Below, piece after piece: positions 1 to 10,071 of a DNA stretch of 64,000 bases. Under the pieces are notes generated by a model. That model was not told the origin of the DNA and did no database searches. It saw nothing but the letters and a program-made list of their open reading frames with translations. Every line of letters starts with the position of its first letter. Position 1 is the stretch's first letter. The stretch comes from Capsicum annuum (lineage: Eukaryota > Streptophyta > Magnoliopsida > Solanales > Solanaceae): the NCBI RefSeq assembly GCF_002878395.1, contig NC_061111.1, positions 25,683,353 to 25,747,352 of the forward strand, written 5' to 3'. Made by a program: the position numbers and the translations under genes.

Positions 1-112
1 GGGGTGACTTCCATGCACATCCAATATATGGCCAATGAAATGTCCAACATATGACAAACAAGGATTCCTATCCTCACACAAATGTCACCCTATTTATAAC
101 ACATGCCTAAAT

Positions 113-491
113 TAGATTAGATTAATTCTACATATTAAAATCAAAATTTGGATATATACGAAAAGTACTATAAGTTGCAAATTTTCTAATATAAATATGA
201 TGAAAAAATACATATTAAAATGTTGATCAAAGTTCATATCTTTGCACTTTCAAAAAAAAGGTATAGCAATACTCCCGCTGTTACAAGATAGTTGTCACAT
301 TTCACTTTTGAGAGTCAATTCAACTAATTTTCAAAGCTAGATTAAATTAGATTAATTCTACATTTTAAAATCAAAATTTGGACATAAAAAACTATACTGG
401 AAGTACTATAAGTTGCAATTTTTCCCATATCATTATCATGAAAAAGTACATCCCAAAATGCTGATCAAGTATTTCGGAAGGGAAGGAGTAC
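113..491. repeat. Nested MITE-like repeats in a COG6 intron
   Basis: Two related AT-rich copies sit in tandem: 113-240 and about 270-491. Both contain TAGATTAATTCTACAT, an AAATCAAAATTTGGA block, an AGTACTATAAGTTGCAA block and an AAAATG(T/C)TGATCAA block. The second copy begins TACTCCCGCTGTTAC and ends AAGGGAAGGAGTA, which resembles weak terminal inverted repeats of the Stowaway type. The same family recurs at about 48222-48440. No coding potential. Confidence 0.55.
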
Positions 492-504
492 TTAGTTTTC
501 TTAC

Positions 505-556
505 TTGTCACAACATTCAACGATCTCATTGACTTCTTCTTCAACTGGATCCAAAA
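505..556 (-). pseudogene. Duplicated, frameshifted copy of COG6 exon 2
   Basis: This segment repeats COG6 exon 2 (853-905) almost base for base, including the TTAG acceptor side and the GTAAG donor side. It reads LDPVEEEVNEIVECCDK in one frame, but it is 52 nt rather than 53 because one base near the acceptor is missing, so splicing it in would shift the frame. It lies about 300 bp further into the intron, separated from the intact copy by MITE-like sequence. I infer a local duplication and decay, not an alternative exon. Confidence 0.75.
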
Positions 557-593
557 CTAACAAAATAAAGAAAATGGTAGAGTAATACTAAAT

Positions 594-847
594 ATTCCCT
601 CCGTCCCAAATTTGAGAGGCACCTTTCAGGCTTCGACATTCAAACAAGTTTATTCGACATTCAAACAAGTTTATCTCTGACCACAATTTTTTCATATTTC
701 TTTTAAATGTTTTGAATTGTCAATTGTTGTGACTTATAGTACTCGTTACCTAGTTTCCAAATATAAAATTTTTATCTTGAGAACTCGAAGATTCCACGAC
801 CAAATTCACTTAAAAATGCCACATAATCTGAAACAGAGGGAATAGTC
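594..847. mobile_element. Stowaway-like MITE between the two COG6 exon-2 copies
   Basis: The left end reads TTCCCTCCGTCCCAAATTT and the right end TCTGAAACAGAGGGAATA. The CTCCGTCCCA / inverted AGAGGGA pattern is typical of Stowaway (Tc1/mariner-derived) plant MITEs, which use TA target sites. It contains an internal 20-bp direct repeat around 636-673 (CGACATTCAAACAAGTTTAT twice). It lies exactly between the intact and duplicated exon, so it inserted into the duplicated segment or accompanied its formation. Confidence 0.5.
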
Positions 848-852
848 CTTAC

Positions 853-1216
853 TTGTCACAGCATTCAACGATCTCATTAACTTCTTTTTCCACTCGATCC
901 AACGCCTAACAAATCCGTTTAAAAAAAAACAAAGTCAATACACCTACTAATTACTACACTAATGAAAATGAACCAAAAAACTAAAAAATTCAACAACAAA
1001 TTGTACCTTCTGAGCAGCTGCGGAGGAAAGGAGGAACTCTTCGTTAATAGATAGCGAACGCTTCTCAATAGTGGATCGGAGGTTCCGGCGAGAATGCGGT
1101 GTGTTTTCGGTGTAGAATTCGGAGAGAGTATTGAGCGATGCGAGTAGATCCGGCGTGTCTGTTCGAGTTTCCAATACTTTTTTCAGCTTCCGAGATAGTC
1201 CCGGTGCCAATGCCAT
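853..1216 (-). CDS. COG6: COG6, conserved oligomeric Golgi complex subunit 6, 5' end (exons 1-2, partial)
   Basis: Subunit of the COG tethering complex, which captures retrograde vesicles at the Golgi. Exon 1 runs 1216 to 1007 (70 codons) and begins MALAPGLSRKLKKVLETRTD; the stretch from there through NLRSTIEKRSLSINEEF is the conserved plant COG6 N-terminus. It ends at a good donor (AAG/GTAC). Exon 2 is 905 to 853, preceded by TTAG and followed by GTAAG; it reads ALDRVEKEVNEIVECCDK in frame, matching the next conserved block of the family. Later exons would lie left of the window; I saw none in 1-498. The start codon is the first ATG and fits the usual family start. Intron 1 is about 100 nt. 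The family is normally about 680-700 aa, so only roughly a tenth of the protein is here. A damaged second copy of exon 2 lies downstream. Confidence 0.85.
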
Positions 1217-1420
1217 CGCCGGCCACCGTTGATTTACTCTGCCGGAGATAATCTATAGATATATGAATTTGTACGTATATGTGAACTGATCGGAGTTGAA
1301 GATCTCTTCAGAGTAACAGAGTAGAAATGACTATGGGCTTTGATTATGGGCCGGATTAAATTTTGGTTTGGGCTGCTTAGTAAATTGGGTCAAAGCCGAC
1401 CCATATTCATAGAAGAACGA
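1217..1420 (-). promoter_or_regulatory. COG6 5' UTR and promoter region (short)
   Basis: This lies immediately upstream of the COG6 start. A TATA-like tract (ATAGATATAT on the plus strand, about 1254-1263) lies 40-50 bp from the ATG. The host-like sequence is short, because MULE-like sequence appears to begin near 1420. No clear core promoter can be assigned from sequence alone. Confidence 0.25.
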
Positions 1421-1818
1421 CTTAAGTTACAAAATTACTAAAAATTCCTCTATTTTAAAAAAATTACAAATATTCCAATATTTACTACTTTTATCTTGTG
1501 TAGTTAAAAGTTGAGATACATGTTAAAAATTCTCTTTTATCGGTTTCAACTTTACCAAATTAAGAAACAATTTTCTCCTCATTCAACGCTTTCTTTTCTG
1601 TTGTGGTTTCAATCCCATTTTTTGTTCGAATTCAAACTTTTAAATTAAGGTAAAAAATTTCCTAAAATCATATTCAATATCTTCTTATCATATTTTACGA
1701 TTTTTCTTAAAAAAACAATAATTTGATACCGTTTTTTACAAAGTGCTATTTCGGTGACATTGTTTAATTAAGTCTTTGATTATCGATTTTTTCAATCTAT
1801 ATTGTTTGAATTAACATA

Positions 1819-3615
1819 ATGAATAGAGATTTGGGACCATCTTTTAGTTTTGAAATCTCTCAATTAGACAATATCATATAATTTGAAGAAGTTGAAAACT
1901 TTGTTCTTGGTATTTTTGACTATGAGTATTATGGTTTTAATGAAAATAGATCCAAGTTCAGAAATAATTCATCTACGATGAAGAAATTGCGTGAAAAGCA
2001 TGCCAAAAAGACTAAGAAAAAAGAAGTGCATGTTTCTAAAAAAAAAAGATCGAACAGTTCTAGAGGTAAAGTTCTTGCTAAAAGAAAAAGGTTGTTGAAG
2101 TTATTTTCAGAGATGAGCTTTCAAAGGTATTTGCATGTTCAGATCTGGAAAATATTAGGTCGAGATACATATTTAGACATACATGATACTTTTTTCAATT
2201 TATTGTATATCTGGTTCTTTGTTTATGTATTTATATGTATCTCGTATTTTTAAGTTTTATTGAATAAAAAATTACATGTTTGTAAGCTTAAAGATACATA
2301 TTGTATTATCTTGTACCTCTGATTCTCTATTTATGCACTTATATGTATTTCGTGTTTTTTAAATTTTATTGAAATAAGCATACCAAGATATACATGTTTG
2401 TAAGCTTTAAGATACATATTGTATTATCTTGTATATTTGATTCATTGTTTGTGCATTTATATGTATTTCTTATTTTTTATGTTTTAGTGAACAAATCATA
2501 CAAAAAATACATGTTAGTAAGCTTCAATATATATATATATATATATATATATTTATCTTGTATCTCTTGTTCTCTGTGTGTGCATTTATATGTATCTCTT
2601 ATTTTTTAAGTTTTAGTGAAGTAATCAAACAAAAGATACCTGTTACTAAGCTTAAAGATACATATTTTTTACTAGGGGTGTATTGTATGTATCTCTAATA
2701 ATTATTTTTTTGATTCAATTACTTATACCAAAGATACATATTCTGTTTAACAGCATATTCATTTTTATATCTCTTGTTCGGTGTTAATGTTGATCTATTG
2801 TTATTTTATTATATTAATATTTTTTTTAGGGATTGAGTTACGTTATAAAGGAAATTCCATCGCATTCTTTAAGATTTGAAAGTTCTTGCAATTTAAAGCT
2901 TAAAGATGAGATTAAAGAGGTTGTTGATGAAGGAGTTATTGAATTATTTGCAAAGACAATTTTTGAATGTTATCTTAACATCTCACTGTTTAATTATATT
3001 GGACAAATTACGAAATGTCTTCTTATGCTTGAGATAGAACAAGAAAATCAAGAAGAAATGCATGTGTTTGTCAAAGGCAACATTCTTAAATTTTCCATCT
3101 TTGAATTTGCCTTGATAACTAGTTTGAAGTATAGTGAAAATGTTGAAGATTCTAGATATAGTGATTCTTCTCCAAATAGGCTTATGCAAAGGTATTTTTT
3201 TCAATCAACAAATGAGGTTGATAAGGAGGCGTTGGTTAAACGTTTTCTCATGAAAAAATTTGACACCATAGAGGATTCTCTTCAAATGGCAATATTATAC
3301 TTCATCCACACATTCATTTATTCACAGCTAAAGGTTGCTCCCGTTCCATTTTCTGATTTTAAGATGGTTGAAGATGGAAAGTATGAATTGTTTTCTTGGG
3401 GTAAAGTTGTTTTTTCCAAGTTGTTGGCATCACTTAGGCACGAATTTTTTGTGGAGAAACAGTTCTATAGGTTGGGTGGTATTCCTCAGGTTCTTAATGT
3501 GTGGATGTTCGAAATATGCTCAAAAGTTGAAATCAACATTGTTATCAAGCAGGATAATCACATACCCCGTATTTTGAATTGGAAGATTATTGCAGTCCGA
3601 TCTCAATATAATTAG
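1819..3615 (+). pseudogene. DUF1985 domain portion of a MULE-borne Ulp1-type gene
   Basis: An ATG at 1819 opens MNRDLGPSFSFE and hits an in-frame TAA at about 1879. The same frame then continues through a very basic segment (KHAKKTKKKEVHVSKKKRSN, from about 1996), which could be a nuclear localisation signal. After an intron (about 2160-2828, with the 120-bp tandem repeats) the frame from 2830 to 3615 gives about 260 aa matching the DUF1985 domain, containing WGKVVFSKLLASLR and FYRLGGIPQVLNVWMFE. There is no ATG at 2833 (the codon is TTG); this is an internal exon preceded by a TTTTTTTAG acceptor. The function of DUF1985 is unknown. The early stop makes it a pseudogene unless translation starts downstream. 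Confidence 0.65.
2155..2680 (+). repeat. Tandem ~120-bp GATACA-rich repeats in an intron
   Basis: About four imperfect copies of a unit of roughly 110-125 bp. Each contains a TACATGTTTGTAAGCTT-like block, AAGATACATATTGTATTATC or a derivative, TTGTATCT...GATTC, and GCATTTATATGTATTTC. The third copy holds an (AT)n run at 2527-2552. The repeat is confined to the intron of the DUF1985 gene. GATACAT and its complement also recur through the later introns and at 7735-7790. Confidence 0.7.
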
Positions 3616-3769
3616 TTTATGACCGAAATGTTTAGTAAGGTACGATAGTGATTGAATGTGTTTCATACATTGCGATAATTTTTTTTCAATTTTAATCATT
3701 ATACTTTTTAATGGTTAAAATTTTGTGAGATAGTGTATATGTTCAAACCTTGTTCCTACTGCAGAGAAG

Positions 3770-5899
3770 TTGAAACAACTTGATTTGCCAGCAATGAGTA
3801 TTGCATCATATCATCCTGGTGCACCTTCAATGCGATTATCAACTGGTACTCCAGAAAAAATGAGTTATAAAGTTAATCCACCCCAAGTTGCCATGGAACA
3901 TGACAGTTTTGTAGAATTCAGTACGACACCTCCACAATATTTGAAAAGAGAGTCGATTCATGTATCTGGTACAATATCTTCATCTCAGTCGAAGAAGGAA
4001 AAAACTGTTGTTGTAGGAAGAACCATGGACAGTAAAGAACAAAGTCATAGTCGGACAGCAAAAGGAAAATAGACTGCAGGTATTTCCATCTCAACTTCTA
4101 TTAAATTTTGTCATACTGAAAATGATTCTCTATCATGGTATTTTCATGCTAAATAAATACATGTAAATCCATCAGATACAGAACAAAAGAAAAAAAATGT
4201 TGAAGAATCTACCAGCACAATCAGTAAGGAGCAATTGGTTAAAGCAGACTTAGATTTATTAAAGTGGAGATAAAGACATATGTGAAGACATACACAAGGA
4301 TTGATATATTTAAGACGTATCAATTTTTCGTTTGTACACATATTAACTAATCATCCATACTTGTTTATTAGATGGATCTTAAATTTAACGATTTGAAGCG
4401 TGTTTTGTATGATAAATTCTCTGAATTCCTGAAGTCATTGCAGTCGAAGAATGAAACTTTGGAGAAGGTAACATACTTTAAAACATAACACAATTATTAA
4501 CGACTATAACGATTTTAACTTTGTTGCTCATATATATTTGCAGAAAAAAATTACGAAAGAGAGGCCGCAAGAGGATGAACACTCAAATAATGTCACTGAT
4601 GTTGCAGGCCATAGTAATCCTATCATTCCATATATTGACTCGGACAAATCAGTGGCACCTTTAAAAGAAGGTCAACATTCTAAAATGGTAATTTCTCTTT
4701 TTATTTATATACATTTTCAAATCAAGCATTTAATATATTTTTTCTACTTAACATGATTTTCTACATGTTTGATATGATAAACTTAATCAATATGTATCAT
4801 TAGTATAATATGCATGTGACTGACATATCATAAACAATACGATATACATATTTACTATTTCGTATCTCATATATTTTTTATGTATCTCATTTTTGAACTG
4901 ACTTTACATAAGTGTTTATTATTTTGTATCTCATATTTTTTTGCTAATCTAGTAGTAAACAGTCTTATTCACTAAAAAAAATTGCAGGAAACATTGAAAA
5001 ACAGAGCCGGCAAGAAGGTGAACATTCAGATGATGTTATTGATGTTGCAGGACTTACTAATGCAGACAGTCCACAGAAAGACTCGGACAAATCAGTTGAA
5101 ATGAAGGGAGCCAAAGTCAACCAAAAACCATCACCTATCAAATATTGTGAACATAATGACATGGTAATTTCTCATTTTATTTATATACATATTGTATCAA
5201 GCATTTAATATGCTTTTTCTACTTAAGATGATATTTTTGCAAGTTTTATATGAAAAATATTGACTTGGATGTACATGCAGTATGTTTGTGCATGTCTGAT
5301 ATATCATTTATGTACCTTGTTTAATATCTTATTTACATTAGTGTTTATTATTTTGTATCTCGTAATTTTTAGTAACATAATAGTACAAAATCTCATTCAC
5401 TGAAAAAATGAATACAGACAGTTAATTAATTACAATTTTGAGATGGAATATAAAATATTCATAATTATTTCATAGCATATTCAGGATGCTGGTATTGAGC
5501 AAATGGATAACATAGTTATTGAAGAAATGGAGCCGCTTAAAACTATTATTCCAGTTTCAGTGTCTGGTATGTCTTTGACAGTTTATAAGCCTCCACCAAC
5601 AACTCTGGACGAGTATTTTATTAGTGATAACACAATACTGTCTGTATTTTCTACTCCAAAAATGGTCGTTTCTGATGATAAAAATACACTTGCACAGCGA
5701 AAACGTACATCAATTAAGATATATTGTTCTCCTTTTTTGATGCATTTTGAATCAAGTTCCAAATAAAAGGGAAAACTGGTTTCAACATAGCGTAAAATAT
5801 ACCCATTTGAAGGTTATGACATTTCTGGAGATTCTCCAACTGAACAGATAAAAGTTTTTGAGGATTGAATAAAAGAAGGTCTTTACAAGCTACACATGA
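3770..5899 (+). pseudogene. Middle exons of the DUF1985/Ulp1-type gene, with a tandemly duplicated exon
   Basis: Candidate exons are 3766-4072 (open, low complexity), 4375-4470 (MDLKFNDLKRVLYDKF..., donor AAG/GTAACA), 4543-4687, 4987-5162 and 5487-5899. Exons 4543-4687 and 4987-5162 share the pattern EHS-N/D-N/D-V-DVAG...DSDKSV, and both continue into GTAATTTCTC donors and similar introns, so an exon-plus-intron unit of about 475 bp was duplicated. The last exon includes VYKPPPTTLDEYFISDNT, a block I associate with these MULE-borne proteases. It then carries a TAA at about 5764, a frameshift, and a TGA in the place expected for Trp in the FED-W-IKEGLYKLH block. The gene is therefore broken here. 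Confidence 0.55.
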
Positions 5900-6649
5900 A
5901 CAAGTAAGTTCACCAATTACTTACTCTAAATTCAAATATAATCTCCAGTTTTTTTAAATCTCCTGTACTATCATGTTTCGAGAAATATAAGGATGCTCAC
6001 TATAAGGTTCAATGTGTAAATCTTGAATTTCGATAATTAGATTTCGTAGTTGCTTTTTCTAAATTGAAGAACTGATTCTACCTGATGTATCAACAAAACA
6101 AATGCTGAAATGATGAGGAATTTTCATATCGGATATCCTAAATTTCAAATAGTAACATCATGAAAGTACATTTTCATTTACATATGTATTCTGATTGGGG
6201 TGTTAGTTTTGGTGATGTGTTGAAGTGTATAACGTGAGATTTTTCGATTGACAGTATAATTCGGTTGAATTTTTAAAGCCAACGAGCATGCAAAAGAATT
6301 TTTTTCTGTCAAATTTGATGATTTGATGAAGTATAGAACTTGAATTTTTTGTTTTAAAAAGTGAAATGTATTTGTAATGTTATATGTGTTTTGGGATTTT
6401 ATAATTAAAAAATAGAATATTATGATGATGATAAAATATGATTCTGGTGCACCAAATAGACAGTGTTATGCTTTTATGTTGTATTAGATTTATTTGTTGC
6501 TCTTTTATTAACTTGTGCTATTCTTTAAGTAATTAAGATACAAAAACTAATTTTGGTATCTCATATTAAATCATTACAATATCCTGCTATAACATACATT
6601 TCATCCGTTTACACTTTGAACAACATTTGTATGTTATTTTCTACTACTT

Positions 6650-7501
6650 GAGGAAGAAGTACAAGCACAAGAATTGTTCAACGAACAGATACACCGCTAT
6701 TGACTGATTTTTCAAAGTATACATTGATAAGGCGTATATGAATTACTATCATGCGGACATTGGTAAGAAACTTCCAACTCAAGATACATTTGCAAAGATT
6801 GATGAAGCTGCTCAAATAGAGATGTTATTGATTAACGCAATCAAGGGATTGAGTACACCCGTAGGTCAACCGTGGCACCTAATTAATGAGGTCTTTGTCT
6901 ACATAAACTGTGATGGTGCCATTCACTGGGTACTAGCAGTCATTGCTTTAAAGGAGCGATGCATTCGTGTGTATGATTCGATGTACTTGTCATGGAATAA
7001 GGCTCAAGAAATTGAGATTCAAAAGTTGGCTATAATGCTTCCAACTTACCTTCAGGATAGTAAGTTTTTGATAAAAAGGTACCCATTGAATGGGCTAAAC
7101 TTGAATCCTACAAGGAAAAAATTGAAAGCGAAACATTTCAAGTGGAATATGTTACTAGGATAGCACATCAAGATAGTGGCAGTTTGTACATATTCCATTA
7201 CGTTTTTAGTTCTTTGCATTACCGTTTACAAATCTATATATGTTTTTAGTTTAATTAAAAATCACTGATCAGGAATTGTGGTATTTTTGTGGCTGTGTAT
7301 GCCGAGTATCTGAGTGGGAGATTAGGCATACCATCTTCAGGTATTGATGTTCAATACCATCGTTTGAGATACATAATACTTTTGTGCAAATATGTTTCTG
7401 AAAAGATGGAGAATGGATACTTTCGTGAGAATAATGATCCACCGAGGCTAAGTAAAAGCTTCATACCAGGAGTAAAAGACCGTGTTCTGAATATTGATTA
7501 G
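6650..7501 (+). pseudogene. Ulp1/SENP-like C48 cysteine protease domain, end of MULE gene
   Basis: Two exons. About 6650-7090 carries GQPWHLINEVFVYINCDGAI followed by HWVLAVIALKERCIRVYDSM; the His of HW and the Asp of YDSM fit the protease triad. The second exon (after CAG at about 7270, to 7501) reads NCGIFVAVYAEYLSGRLGIP, where the Cys of N-C-G fits the catalytic nucleophile; most homologues have DCG, so the Asp is changed to Asn. The family cleaves SUMO-type isopeptides in the nucleus, but for transposon-borne copies the substrate is unknown. An upstream in-frame TGA (tatTGActg, about 6700) and the damage in earlier exons make the whole a pseudogene, although the triad residues themselves survive. 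Confidence 0.7.
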
Positions 7502-7829
7502 TTGTTTATTTGTTGGCTATTAAAAACTTTGATGATGTTAGTAAATGATTTAGTTGTTTTTTTTAGAATGCTTGAAAGAACATACATTATGTATCTTTGA
7601 TGATAAACTAGTTCTACTTTATTAGTAATAATAATAACTGGCTATTGCAGATTCTGATATATTTTTGTTTTACTATACGATTTACTTAAACTTTACAAAG
7701 ACACTATTTTTAAAAATTTTGCTACGTTGTATGAGATACATATTTATTTATTTGTATCATGTATAATTTTGTATGTATCTCGTTTAATGAATATACATAT
7801 ATAACTGAATAACATAATGATAGTAACTT
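7502..7829. other. 3' flank of the MULE gene, no gene seen
   Basis: AT-rich sequence with further TGTATCTC / GATACAT motifs (7735-7790), consistent with the same MULE. It ends where the gypsy LTR starts at 7830. I see no MULE terminal repeat here. Confidence 0.5.
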
Positions 7830-10071
7830 TGTCACGACCCGAGGTTACCCCTAGTTGCGATAACGGTGCTTATGGTCACAAGTGACCACAAGCTAACCCA
7901 TGAGCCGGTACCTGCTGTGAGCACTGAATAATATACTGATAATGAACATGTGCAGAAACAACTGAATAAAATTATAAGATTAAAATACTGAAAATATGAT
8001 TTAAATCATAAGTCTGAACGTCTAATGACATATTGAAAAGAATGATCAAACAACTAATAAACTGACTAATTGTCCGAATGACTAAAATGTCTAAAATCCT
8101 CTAAACTGACTGAAGATTTGATAGGACAGGCCCCAAATAACTCCAAACTGAACTAATTGATAGAAAAGCAGAAATACTGAAATAATATAACAGGTCCTCG
8201 ATATATGAAGACTCACCACAACTGTTGCTGTTGATAAGCTAATCTGTCTAAGTGCAGTTAGGAAGCTGAGCATCCAAACCTATGATATAAGACATCATAG
8301 TGTAAAGAAAAGTATGCGATTTATACTTTGAATGTACTAGTATATGAGATGATGTTGGGCTGAAATGCATAGGTTCATGTGCATAAAATAATGACTGACT
8401 GAATATTATGAGATAACTGATGCATAAATGTGTGAAAGCTGTAAAATCTGAGAATGCATGACCAAGTATATAACATGATACTGAAATAGTTTGTAAACTG
8501 AAATACTGAAATCTGGTAATTGAATAACTGATGAACTGTATGCTATGGTCAAGCAAACCTGAACTGAATTCTATACTGAATACTCAATTGAGACTATGGG
8601 AGGTATCATCTAACTGACATGCCTCAATCTGAGCTAAGAGGGGTCATACCTGTAACCCCAGTTGGAAGGGTGTCAGTTCCGTACCACGAGTACTAACAAT
8701 AGTTGTGTGGATCCACTGAGTCACTCTCATTTGGTAGGTGCTCTAATGAGATATGTGTTAACCTCAACTGGCAGGTAAACACTTTATCAACCCTCAACTA
8801 GTAGGTTGATATCTTTAACCTACGTTGGCTACATAGTTCTGGAACCAAAGGACTGCTACTAAAGGTCACACCCTCTACTGGCAGGTCAGCCCCTATCCCT
8901 GGGTTCACTCTGTGCTAAATCATACTCCCAACTGAATGACACTGATTACTGGACTGAACTAATCTTAACTGAGCAAATAACTGATCATGATACTAACTGA
9001 ATGAGAATACCCATGGTTTATCTTAAATCATTCTGAAGATACTGAAATTATATAAACAGCTAAGTATCGGGTGTTCATTGTCCTCCAACACTGAATAAAA
9101 ATAACAATAAGGACATATGAAGCTTTAAAAATCATAATAAAGTATCATTGCTCAAAACCCAACATTTAGACATTTCATTAAACATATGAAAGTCATGAAT
9201 TTAAGCATGGGAATGGGTAAAAGATATGATTGAAAACATAGTTACAATACTAAAACCATGAATCAAGGATTTAACATGAGGATTTCAATACTCAAATCAT
9301 ATAAGGGCTCATTCCATCGAAAAACACTTGTAATCGCAATTAATAACAACTTCACGGAGACAATTCATCATAAACATGTAAAAACTCATAATTTGATATC
9401 AAAAGGGGATTCTTGAATTCCATGGGTGAAAAGGCCCCATGGATGAACATCACACATACCTTAAACCTTAAATCTTGAAAGAGAAACACAAATCTTTAAG
9501 CTTCCTTGATGGTTCTTGGATTTGGGAACTTAATTTCTTGATTTTCTTAAAGAGGAGGTAATTGAATTTGATGAACTTGGGGGAATATTAGGGTTTATTT
9601 GAGAAGAAAATTGGGGAAAATAGGCATATAGTCCCCTAATCGGCATTTTAATTCATGTTTTTACAAATTAGATTGAGGGGAATTGACTCAATTGCCCCCC
9701 AGAGAATTAAATTCAGATCTGAAATGTGGATTAAAGGGGTACCGCTATGCGGTGAGTGTCTCATTGCTATAAGTAGCGTGACGCGATGCTATCGCAGTGA
9801 GCGACTGGAATCGAAATATAAACACAACCCAATCCTTATTCGAAAAATCTAAAACTTTCCAGAGACATGCTCCTTGCACCCCTGAACATGAATTAACTCA
9901 AAAACCTACGTCTTAAGGTCGAAAAGACAAATTTAAAAATCCTTGAAGTTAAGAGGTCAAAAATTAGACTAAGTCCCCAACACTTTGTGAAAATTTTCAG
10001 GCTTTAAGCCTTTTATGCATGCAACTAGGAGCTGAACTAAACTAAGTATAATATGGGATATTATAATATCT
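7830..10071 (-). repeat. 3' LTR of the non-autonomous gypsy element
   Basis: About 2.24 kb, starting TGTCACGACCCGAGG at 7830. The inner boundary is set by the purine tract (minus strand CCAAGGGAGAGA, 10070-10081). It contains several short degenerate internal repeats around 8640-8900 (CAACTGGCAGGT-type units repeated at intervals of about 50 bp). No convincing gene inside; the short ORFs are incidental. Confidence 0.75.

Larger units (their letters stand above)
1420..7829 (+). mobile_element. Mutator-like element carrying a DUF1985/Ulp1-type gene (ends uncertain)
   Basis: The segment carries a decayed intron-containing gene with a DUF1985 domain followed by a C48 (Ulp1/SENP) cysteine protease domain. 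That combination is known from Ulp1-bearing Mutator-like elements of plants. Introns and flanks are rich in GATACAT / TGTATCTC motifs. The left end near 1420-1510 resembles the terminal part of the small TIR element at 58321-58786 (shared blocks such as ATTCCT and AAATTACAAATA), suggesting this is the element's left end. The right end is not seen; a gypsy LTR begins at 7830. No mudrA transposase was found here, so it would need one in trans. Confidence 0.5.

Noticed and set aside
2833..2835. TTG as a start codon of the DUF1985 reading.
   Set aside because: It follows a TTTTTTTAG splice acceptor; the frame is an internal exon, not a gene start.
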